Source: Pigoraptor vietnamica (lineage: Eukaryota; Opisthokonta; Filasterea). From it: a DNA stretch of 11,136 nucleotides. Position numbers and translations under genes: made by a program. The stretch is taken from contig CALSCQ010001460.1 of assembly GCA_943704525.1 (NCBI GenBank), positions 1 to 11,136 on the forward strand, given 5' to 3'. Of this stretch, positions 1 to 6,536 are shown in pieces; within the stretch, counting starts at the first letter, position 1, and the number at the start of each line of letters is the position of its first letter. The notes under the pieces are model-generated. The model made no database searches. It was given only the letters and a program-made list of their open reading frames with translations, and had not been told where the DNA came from.

Positions 1-209
1 AGAGGAGTGGGGGGAGAGGGAGAGGGAAGAGGAGTGGGGGGAGAGGGAGAGGGAAGAGGAGTGGGGGGAGAGGGAGACGGAAGAGGAGTGGGGGGAGAGG
101 GAGAGGGAATCAAGAGGAGTGGGGGGAGAGGGAGAGGGAATCGGGAGGAGTGGGGGGGAGAGGGAGAGGGAATCGGGAGGAGTGGGGGGGAGAGGGAGAG
201 GGAAGAGGG
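1..209. repeat. GA-rich minisatellite with 27-bp then 31/32-bp units
   Basis: About seven tandem copies of a purine-rich unit built on AGGAGTGGGGGGAGAGGGAG. The single T in each unit falls at 8, 35, 62, 89, 120, 151 and 183, so the spacing is 27, 27, 27, 31, 31 and 32 bp. The longer units carry an added TCAA or TCGG, so two unit classes sit in separate blocks. The array runs off the left edge. It lies downstream of the last visible exon of the minus-strand UNC-93-like gene, so it is probably intronic, and on that strand it is a polypyrimidine stretch. It also reads as a Gly/Glu/Arg-rich open frame on the plus strand, which is a by-product of the repeat. Confidence 0.95.
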
Positions 210-364
210 CTTGAGCTCACGTCGCAGCCGCACACATCCAACTACCCGTGAAGCACTTGACAGCGAACAAGGCAGCGGACGGCGTGCGTTCGTAAGGATG
301 CTGTGCCAGCACAAAGCGAAAGACCATTCTGTCTGAGGCACAACCACCGGCTCACGTGACCCAC

Positions 365-1089
365 CTGGAACGTCCCCCAGAAGATACCGACCGACTTGCC
401 GCGCTCGTTCGGCAGAGAGCACTTCGTAATGAACGCGCCCACGGCGACCCACAGAATGGCCGCACCGAACCCAATCACAGTCGAAAAGATGAGCACGACC
501 GCATCGACCGTTTTGACTAGCGTGGCCATGTACACCACGTAGCACGCGGCGCCGGCGACCATCGCAAACCGCTCGTCCCAGCGGGAAACGATCACGGGTG
601 CGGTGAAGACGGTGAGAGAGACGGTGCCGTAGAGAACGGCAAGAGACTCATTGCCCAGCTGCGCGAAGGACGGTGGTCGTGTTTTTCAGCACATCTTCGC
701 GTTGTTACACACACTAGCACTGAACGACTTAAGGCGGGAATGAAGTTCGCTCAAGGGGCAACGGACAGACAACGGCGCGCAAGGCGACTTTGAAGCAAAC
801 AGGGGGCGCGATCGCAATGTAGAGCAGTGCAGACGCATAGAGATCGAGCGCCATGTGCGTGACTCACGTGTCCCGGCAGCAGCGACGTGATGTAGTTCTG
901 GAGTGTGTTGTAGCCCACGAAGAGAACAAAGAACGAGAGCGACACCCAGACAACATTGAACGCACGCACGCGCACGCGTCCAAGACCGGCGATCCGCATG
1001 GTCGGGTCGGCATCATCGACCGCCGCCGCGCCACCGCGCTCCACACGCGCGTCCGCAAGCAGTGGTGCGCGCTCGTCGTGTTGCGCCAT
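365..1089 (-). CDS. UNC-93-like (MFS-type) membrane protein, 5' part, exons 868-1089 and 365-658
   Basis: Two exons give 172 residues. Exon 1 starts at the ATG at 1089 (purine at -3, G at +4) and ends before GTGAGT at 867. The 209-bp intron ends in CGCAG, and exon 2 begins at 658 in phase 0. Membrane helices lie near residues 46-65, 80-100, 105-122 and 129-154. The stretch ITKCSLPNERGKSVGIFW matches the conserved UNC-93/DUF895 segment after the fourth helix, and LAVLYGTVSLTVFTAP fits the family's second helix. UNC-93 relatives are 12-helix major-facilitator proteins that act as trafficking or channel-regulatory partners rather than proven transporters. Residues 6-11 (ERAPLL) form an acidic dileucine signal, which in other eukaryotes directs proteins to endosomes or lysosomes. 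The exon 2 donor is GTGGGT after codon FQ, or GTGAGC nine bases later (exon end 356). No later exon is recognisable at 1-360, so the gene probably continues off the left edge. Family is solid; substrate and exact subfamily unknown. Confidence 0.85.
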
Positions 1090-1442
1090 TTCGCGCACGT
1101 CCACACGCTCCGCCTGTGTCCTGGCGAGCGAAACGTGTGTGCTGTTGGGCGAAATGCGCAAAGTGGAGAGAGATCAAACCGTGCATGAGCGTGGAAGATG
1201 CACTCGGCATTGAAACTGCGGTTGGTCACGGGGGTAATTCGTCACGTGACACTTGCACGTGTCGATCGCCCTGCGTCGACATCCCTTCCCTCTTTATTTT
1301 ACAGCACTCACCTATTGCGTCTGTCGTATTTGTACGTGCTCTCTCTGTCTCTCTCTATCCTTCTCTGTGCGGGGGCGCGCAAGTGGCATATAACAACGGT
1401 GCTTGTTCGTTGATTGCGTGGGTTGCACCGCCCTTGGCGCGA
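1090..1442. promoter_or_regulatory. Divergent promoter region between UNC-93-like and C1D genes
   Basis: This 353-bp stretch separates two start codons on opposite strands, so it should hold both promoters and 5' UTRs. Visible elements are GTCACGTGAC at 1241-1250, CACGTG at 1256-1261, a pyrimidine-rich CTCTCT run near 1339-1356, and a weak TATA-like CATATAAC at 1387-1394, about 50 bp before the C1D ATG. No convincing coding exon lies inside, although one plus-strand frame happens to stay open from 1062 through the C1D start. Confidence 0.7.
1241..1261. promoter_or_regulatory. Paired CACGTG boxes, the first an exact GTCACGTGAC
   Basis: A perfect 10-bp palindrome at 1241-1250 is followed by a second CACGTG at 1256-1261, 13 bp centre to centre. 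CACGTG is the core bound by bHLH factors across eukaryotes. GTCACGTGAC is also the consensus of the animal CLEAR element bound by TFEB/MiT-TFE at lysosomal genes. Whether this organism has such a factor cannot be seen here. Confidence 0.5.
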
Positions 1443-2998
1443 ATGGCGGCGTCAGACGAGCTTCCCGACGAGGTCCTCGCTGCCATTGGCGAGTTTGAAT
1501 CGAGCGTGTCTTCACTAGAAAGCAACCTCCGCCCTCTCTTCGAAACGCCCGTGGCCGAAGTGCGCGCCAAGTTGACGGACCCGATCGACCGCGCGAAGTT
1601 TGAGCTCACCCTTGCGTATGCCATGAACAGCCTCTTTTGGAGTGGGTTTGGTACTGCGCCGCGCCCCTTTGTCCCTTTGCCCTTCGTCCCTCCCCCCCCC
1701 CCCCCCTCCTATGTCCCTTCGCCCCTTTGTCCCTTTCGCCCCATCGCCCATCGTCCCATCGTCACTTCGCCATTTGCCTTCGCCCCTTCGCGCCTTCGTC
1801 GTGTGCTTCCCGTTCCCACGATGCCTTTGTTTCTCTTGACGATCGCACGCGGAGTGAGTGTGTGTATGCTAAGTTGGTGCGTGCGTGCGCAGTGTATCTG
1901 AACACACAGGGCGTCTCACCAGCGGACCACCCCGTAAAACAAGAACTGGTGGGCGCGACTGCGAATGTGCTTCTGCATGTCTCCGTTTGTTGTTGTTCGG
2001 AAGTTTGTAGAGATCGCCTCTGTTTGGTTTTGGCTCTTTCGATTGCGTTTCAGCGTGTCTCTGTGTTATTGTGTGCACGTCTTTCCCTTAGCGTGTGTGG
2101 GCATGGACCTGATGGGTGCTTTCGCAGGAGCGCATACGGGGTTACATGAAGAAGATTAAGGACCTCTCCGAAACTAAGAAGAGTGGGTGGCCATCAACGC
2201 ATGCTCTCGCTCGCCGTATGTGTGGCAGCAACTGCGTGCTCTCGCTCGCCGTATGTGTGGCAGCAACTGCGTGCTCTCGCTCGCCGCATGTGTGGCTGCA
2301 CTGCGTGCTCTCGCTCACAAGGCCCTGCGCTCTGCCTTGGGCGTGCGTGTTATCCTCTTCTCCTCTTGTCCATTGTCTGCTTTGGTGTCGTGGCTGCGAT
2401 GGTCTCCGCGAACGCCGGTCACCAAACACTGCACCTGTGCCTGCGCAGCGTCAAACTCGCGCGTGAATAAGGACGCTGCGAGCCGATTTGTGCGCAGTGC
2501 ACTGTGGGATCTAAAGGGTGAGTTCTGTGTTGGGTTTCCGCGTCGTTCTTTCTTTTGCGCTCTGCCCCTCTCTGTTAGGACGTTCGCGGGCGTTGGAGTG
2601 TTTGTGGCCATGCAATTACGCGCGTGTGTGGAAAGAGTCACTTAATGCAACTTCAGAGCGTTGCCGAGTGTGTCGTTCCTGTGTTTCATGTGTTGTAACA
2701 CGCATCCACGACTGTTTAGCTAAAGAAGCGGAGAAGAATGCGGCCAAGGCTGCCGCAGCGGGCGGAGATGGCTCTGAGACTGACGACGGTTCCTCCGCAA
2801 TGGAGGTTGAGGAGCCAAAAGGTAAGTGTCCTCGGTTCGTGTTTAATTGTGTGTCACGTCCTGGCACTTACTAGACGTGGTGTGTGACCCTCAGTACGCA
2901 CGCCGCCTTCGAGCGGCAAGACACCGAAGCGAAAGGGACCGCCGTCGAGTACGCAGCCGCCGTCGAGCAAGAAAAAGAAGACGTCGGACGGGCGATAG
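1443..2998 (+). CDS. C1D: C1D / Rrp47 (Lrp1) nuclear exosome cofactor, six exons, 194 aa
   Basis: Exons 1443-1641, 1893-1948, 2128-2182, 2449-2517, 2720-2821 and 2895-2998 join in frame to 195 codons including TAG. The family binds the exosome nuclease Rrp6 and structured RNA, and helps 3' processing of rRNA, snoRNA and snRNA in the nucleus. The core Sas10/C1D domain covers about residues 10-125. AYAMNSLFWM crosses junction 1, YLNTQGVSPADHPVKQEL is exon 2, ERIRGYMKKIKDLSE opens exon 3, and DAASRFVRSALW is in exon 4. All match C1D closely in order. The tail is Ala-rich, then acidic (GSETDDGSSAMEVEE), then Pro/Ser-rich and basic with a KKKK stretch that looks like a nuclear localisation and RNA-binding tail. 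Human C1D is shorter (about 140 aa), so the tail is the extension. Junctions 1, 3, 4 and 5 are phase 1 and junction 2 is phase 0. Donors are mainly GTGRGT. Intron 1 has no in-frame stop, so its retention would give a different product ending inside exon 2. Confidence 0.94.
1660..1805. repeat. Pyrimidine-rich degenerate repeat with a 15-C run in C1D intron 1
   Basis: Repeated CCCTTTGTCC, CCCTTCG and CCCATCG words fill most of the 251-bp intron, with an uninterrupted run of 15 C at 1692-1706. The complementary strand is almost all purine and G-rich there. Confidence 0.8.
2202..2318. repeat. 35-bp minisatellite in C1D intron 3, about 3.3 copies
   Basis: The word TGCTCTCGCTC recurs at 2202, 2237, 2272 and 2306 (spacing 35, 35, 34). 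The first two full copies are nearly identical and the third has a few changes. The unit also contains TATGTGTGGCAGCAACTGCG. The array takes up nearly half of the 266-bp intron 2183-2448. It stays open in two plus-strand frames, but conserved C1D exons flank it and it has no C1D homology. Confidence 0.9.
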
Positions 2999-3646
2999 CT
3001 CACGTGCTGCTGTTATGGTCCGTTATGATGTGTGTCACCGGCTCATTAAACCGGCAAGCACACGTGAACTGCTATCCACGTAGGACCTCCTTTGCACTCG
3101 CGCACTTGACTTTAAGGCCGTTTTGGTGCGAGTGGGTGATATCGTCAAAGCGGTGAAATCGTCAGAGACCCACAGCCAATTAGGCCACGTAAAGGCAACG
3201 CGTCTATAAACAATGGGCATCTTTCTTTCAATTTGTCAACGGATGATGTTCAATACATAACTCATAGTGATCTAAATATCATGGTCAGTCGTAGTGCTAA
3301 CGCGGTAGAATGAATGCGAATGGAAGGAAATGGAACAAAGCAACTACTTAATCAAGGACACTGGCATTTTACCTTGCCAGTCAGTCCCGCAGTCTCGACA
3401 CGGTACCTTTTTCTCGGTCAAATGAAGACCCCTTCGTGACCCATTTTCCAGCCGTATTTTCCCTCTCGCCCCTTCTATTGAGTATCGCCCTGTGTAAACG
3501 CGTCAGCGCGGGTTATTTACGCTCGTGTCGACGTGCGTGCGTAATCAGGCGACGAATCACTGTTCGCCGGCTTAATTACCGTCGTCAGCCAGTGAACCGC
3601 CTTCGCAACCGACGAACTACAAAGCCGCCGTTCGTCGAATCCCACC
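2999..3646. other. Intergenic region: C1D 3' UTR and tetraspan-gene 5' region
   Basis: No gene is supported in these 648 bp. Visible items are ATTAAA at 3045-3050, 47 nt after the C1D stop (a possible poly-A signal); a near-perfect direct repeat GTGATATCGTCA / GTGAAATCGTCA at 3136-3147 and 3153-3164; TATAAA at 3205-3210 with no credible ORF after it; a relatively AT-rich stretch around 3200-3420; and a hairpin at 3361-3380 (CTGGCA, 8-nt loop, TGCCAG). From about 3480 the sequence returns to high GC and leads into the next gene. Short ORFs here lack recognisable features. Confidence 0.6.
3045..3050 (+). terminator. Possible poly-A signal ATTAAA for C1D
   Basis: ATTAAA is the commonest animal variant of AATAAA and sits 47 nt after the C1D stop. 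It is flanked by CCGG on both sides, giving a small stem. Position is the only support; signal usage in this organism is unknown. Confidence 0.3.
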
Positions 3647-4405
3647 ATGAGTGACGAGTCGGACTCGCGCCTCGAGCGCTTCGACGGGCAGCGCGAAATC
3701 ATCTCGTTCGTCGCCCTTACGCTCGTGCTTCTCTTCGTCACCGACAGCAGCACTCTCACCGACCCTGACGCCGCGGAGCGCGACAGCATCACCCAAGACC
3801 TACGCGAATGGTGCCGCATGTGGAATGCGCAGTGCGCCAACACGGGCGCCGGCGGCAGCACGCTTGTCCTCTCGTGCTTCAACACGCAGGCGGTCCTCTC
3901 CAACCTCAACGGTTCGGATGTGTCTGACTTTGCGCGCGCGGGATCTCGGTCGGGGTACTGCGGGTATTTGGCGGACCAGGGATACGGCTTCGTTGGGGGC
4001 TACGTTCGCACGAGCTGCGGCGGGTTCTCGGGGGCGGCGAACAATTATCTCAGCGTCATTAGTGGCCTCGAGGTGCTCGCCGGCGTGTGCGTCAACTTCC
4101 CGTCGTTCGTCGTGTATGCGACGGTGGTGGCGCGATTCCGTGCGACGTTCATCTTCTATCTCGTCCACACGATCATACAGCTTGCCATCTACTTGAGCCT
4201 CGTCATAGTTTACGCGACCACGACGGGCTGTTTTCAGCAGGGCGTGCTGACGTACTTCAACGGGGCGATGATCTCGCTCATATTTAACGCCGTCTTCCTC
4301 ATCGTCACGTACGTGCGCTTCCGCAACCGCCCGCCGCGTGAGGAGTCGCACTCGATGGCGCAGCTGGCCGGCGCGGACAGCTTCGAAGTGCGGTACACGA
4401 AATGA
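3647..4405 (+). CDS. Four-pass membrane protein of unknown family, 252 aa, single exon
   Basis: The ATG at 3647 has an excellent Kozak context (CCACCATGA). Four hydrophobic segments are predicted near residues 18-33, 134-162, 166-190 and 204-224. A short charged N-terminus and a 28-residue C-terminal tail would both be cytosolic. The first loop, about residues 34-133, is large and hydrophilic, with Cys at 56, 63, 77, 105 and 124 and a possible N-glycosylation sequon NGS at 88. The loop between helices 3 and 4 is short, with Cys195. This topology recalls tetraspanins, claudins and MARVEL proteins, but the large loop is the first one, no CCG motif is present, and the cysteine spacing does not fit the claudin W-x2-C-x(8-10)-C pattern. 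I do not recognise the family. It has no introns, unlike both multi-exon neighbours, and it converges on the minus-strand Shisa-like gene. A surface or endomembrane protein with a disulfide-rich loop is an inference from topology only. Confidence 0.8.
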   Translation: MSDESDSRLERFDGQREIISFVALTLVLLFVTDSSTLTDPDAAERDSITQDLREWCRMWNAQCANTGAGGSTLVLSCFNTQAVLSNLNGSDVSDFARAGSRSGYCGYLADQGYGFVGGYVRTSCGGFSGAANNYLSVISGLEVLAGVCVNFPSFVVYATVVARFRATFIFYLVHTIIQLAIYLSLVIVYATTTGCFQQGVLTYFNGAMISLIFNAVFLIVTYVRFRNRPPREESHSMAQLAGADSFEVRYTK

Positions 4406-4408
4406 ATG

Positions 4409-4860
4409 CAATGCGTGCCCTTTAGAGTCAACTTACCACGCTGTGACTTGCTGTGTGCCCCGCGGACGTCACATACACCCAACCACACACAAATATACAT
4501 AGCACGCATGTATGTGTGCGCGCACACATCCACCCACACACACACACACAAATACAATTGCAATCCAGTAGTAGGGGCGCGAAAAGGTGCGCGCGAACCC
4601 GCCTTCATTCAACGCCAATTTCGAGTGAGCGCTTCGGCACTAGCACACGCCCTGGAGTGCGACGTACTGAGCACTGCCGCATCGACTCTGCGCCAAAGAC
4701 ACCGAGTCGACCGTTCGCACGAGATGGCTTTCAAGGAGCGCGCTCGTGTCGTGTCATCTCGCACTCCGCGAGTAAAAAATGGCGAAACCGAGGCCCGCCC
4801 GATGTCGTCACCGTGGGCGTGGTCCACGTAGAGCGGCTGTTCGTTGTCGTCGACAGGACA
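4409..4860. other. Convergent 3' region of the tetraspan and Shisa-like genes
   Basis: About 450 bp with no supportable gene. The left part (about 4470-4551) is CA-rich and contains an 18-bp perfect palindrome and a short (CA)n run. The right part is ordinary mixed sequence that should include the 3' UTR of the minus-strand gene ending at 4861. I find no AATAAA on either strand here. Confidence 0.6.
4470..4551. repeat. CA-rich tract with perfect 18-bp alternating palindrome
   Basis: ATGTGTGCGCGCACACAT at 4512-4529 is its own reverse complement and is alternating purine-pyrimidine. A short CA run at 4535-4550 follows. Such sequences favour Z-DNA or cruciform structures. It lies just after the stop of the tetraspan gene. 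Confidence 0.75.
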
Positions 4861-5384
4861 TTACGCATAACTGACGACAGTGGGCGTGTAAACGGGGGGA
4901 GGGGCCATCGGGTAAGCGTATCCCTGAGCCGGGCCAACGGCATAATATGGGGGAGGCGCACCCACCTGCGTGTGAAAATAACAGGCGTCAAGGCACATGC
5001 ACGCGTGCCGTCACACTCAAGCGCCACACTCACACCGGCGTGCGCAACACAACAACTCTCGTGCGGACTTAACGAACAAACGAAAGTACAGCCGCACTGA
5101 AAAATTGCGTGCGCGCCATTCGTGCGACACTCACGGGCATCGGCTGCGAGTATGACGCGACGGCAGGTGGGTACGTCGGATACACGACGACGTTGCCGCC
5201 AGTGGCCGTTGCGGGCATCGTGTGCACGCGATTTCCATTCGAGAAGTATGTGACAAAGCGGGCACGCCGCTGGGGGTAAAAGCACACGGAGAGGACTGCA
5301 GGGTAACGAGCATTGGGTCATCAACACGTCCTCCAAATTCCATGCGTGCACACTAGAAATGTTAGTAAAGAAGAAAAACACAGT

Positions 5385-5465
<81 letters not shown>

Positions 5466-5977
5466 CACACACACCAACAACAATATACACACGCACATCA
5501 TACGGGAAGAGACATGCACTGCAAGCGCAAAGACAGAAACACCAAAAAATGTAGTGCCCGCAAGGCAGTTCTGCACGCACCCGCAATGAGAATGGCGAGT
5601 CCAATCAGAGCGCCCACGGAAATGCCGATGATGCGCGCCACGTTCAGCGTCCGCGATGGCGACCAACTGGAGCAACTGTATGACTGGTACCAGTACCTGC
5701 GCATTTGGAGCGAACAAAAGAGAATAGAGAAAAAGAAACACGTCAGTATTGTTGTCATCGAAAAATGATCACACTATGGCGCACCGTCAGTCTCGAACAC
5801 TCACCCGCCCAAGCAGCGGCCCGGCGCAGGACCAAACGCATCCCCGTCGACGCACATGCAAAAGTTGCCAGCGTTGCAGCACACCACTTGGTCGCAGAAG
5901 CAATCGAGTGCCGCCGCAGGCGAACTGAGGGCCACGAGTGCGCCGGCGGCGAGCAGGAGTGTCACGCGCGCGTCCAT
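4861..5977 (-). CDS. Shisa/CYYR1-like single-pass protein with Cys-rich ectodomain and PPxY tail, four exons, 184 aa
   Basis: Exons 5805-5977, 5581-5696, 5135-5295 and 4861-4965 (minus strand) join in frame to 185 codons. The ATG at 5977 has AAG before it and G at +4. Residues 1-24 are a clear signal peptide (LLLAAGALVAL, cleavage after the AAA). The ectodomain, about residues 25-78, has Cys at 26, 28, 33, 34, 40, 42, 55 and 66, including a CC pair. A membrane helix spans about 80-102 and is followed by QRRAR, so the C-terminus is cytosolic. The tail is rich in Pro and Tyr and has PPPY at 154-157 and PPVY at 173-176, the PPxY class bound by WW domains such as those of Nedd4-type ubiquitin ligases. 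This layout is that of the Shisa/WBP1/VOPP1/CYYR1 adaptor superfamily, which affects trafficking of partner receptors. Exact membership is inferred from architecture, not from a matched motif. Introns are 108, 285 and 169 bp; donors are GTGAGT, GTGCGT and GTGAGT. Confidence 0.8.
5387..5474. repeat. (AC)n microsatellite, about 44 units, in Shisa-like gene intron 2
   Basis: An uninterrupted AC run at 5387-5458 (36 units) is broken by one G at 5459 and continues to 5474. The host gene is on the minus strand, so the transcript carries a (UG)n tract ending about 90 nt before the 3' splice site at 5296. Long open frames of Thr-His or Cys-Val across it are artefacts of the repeat. Confidence 0.98.
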
Positions 5978-6240
5978 CTTGAACAGCAGCGACAGAGACG
6001 ACGTCACTCCTTCAGCAGCGCAAAACGGGAGGAGAGGGATCGCTCTTCAACACCGCAGAGGCGAGCATGCAGAGAAAGCGAGGGACATCTCTCCTTCTTT
6101 TCAGGATTCGGCTGTGTGTGACTGCGAATGCGCCGCTTAATCCATTTCCATATTCCTTTTTTGTATAAGTTGCCGTGAGCAACCGATTCGGGACGAAACC
6201 CCCACCCTATCCCCATTCAGTGTGATCCCACTCACTGTTA

Positions 6241-6330
<90 letters not shown>

Positions 6331-6536
6331 TGCTTTGCACGCCCACTTGAGTCTCTGTGTTTTTCTTTGTCTGCGTTTCTATCGGCGCTGTTCCGACACG
6401 GTCATCACTAGCGTGTGCGCGCGTGTGTGTTGGCTGTCACTATTAGGGTCTGTTTAAGTGTAGCGTTACACTGCCCGGTTTGCGTGTGTGCAACGGGCTT
6501 TCCGCCGCGGCACACATCCCTTCTTGTTACTCAAGC
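5978..6536. promoter_or_regulatory. Divergent upstream region of the Shisa-like and F-box genes
   Basis: These 559 bp separate two starts on opposite strands. The left part (about 5980-6240) should hold the minus-strand 5' UTR and promoter and contains TTATAC (minus strand) near 6163-6168. The centre is an 86-nt T run. The right part (6330-6536) is TG-rich and leads to the F-box gene. I see no exon here. Confidence 0.6.
6244..6329. repeat. 86-nt T homopolymer
   Basis: A pure T run on the plus strand with no interruption. It sits between two divergent genes, where shorter poly(dA:dT) tracts often mark nucleosome-free promoters. It could also be the poly-A tail of a retroposed copy on the minus strand, but no gene remnant or target-site duplication was found beside it. 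Its length in the assembly is likely uncertain. Confidence 0.97.

Noticed and set aside
239-308. Third exon of the UNC-93-like gene after CAG near 301-303 (minus strand)
   Set aside because: The frame gives a short hydrophilic Arg/Cys-rich peptide without membrane helices or UNC-93 similarity before a stop.
7-336. Plus-strand 109-aa Gly/Glu/Arg-rich ORF
   Set aside because: Direct translation of the GA minisatellite; no independent coding signal and antisense to the UNC-93-like intron.
751-865. Continuation of UNC-93-like exon 1 past residue PGH
   Set aside because: The sequence has a clean GTGAGT donor at 867 and the downstream frame loses hydrophobic family pattern, whereas exon 2 resumes it exactly.
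1090-1161. Longer N-terminus of the UNC-93-like protein starting at 1161
   Set aside because: The codon there is TTG, not ATG; the first ATG in frame is at 1089 with good context.
3205-3260. TATAAA followed by a 15-codon ORF at 3213
   Set aside because: Too short, no homology, and no continuation into a credible exon.
3628-3645. GTTCGTCGAATCCC resembling a tRNA T-arm
   Set aside because: Does not match the B-box consensus properly and there is no acceptor, D or anticodon arm around it; it is the 5' leader of the tetraspan gene.
3800-4411. 203-aa minus-strand ORF opposite the tetraspan gene
   Set aside because: Arg/Val/His-rich shadow of a GC-rich coding strand, no hydrophobic or family pattern.
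4731-5741. 336-aa minus-strand ORF with a long Cys-Val stretch
   Set aside because: Read-through of introns and the (UG)n repeat in a frame different from the spliced Shisa-like product.
5313-5768. Thr-His repeat ORFs on the plus strand
   Set aside because: Translation of the AC microsatellite.
6137-6346. Poly-lysine minus-strand ORF
   Set aside because: Translation of the 86-nt T homopolymer.
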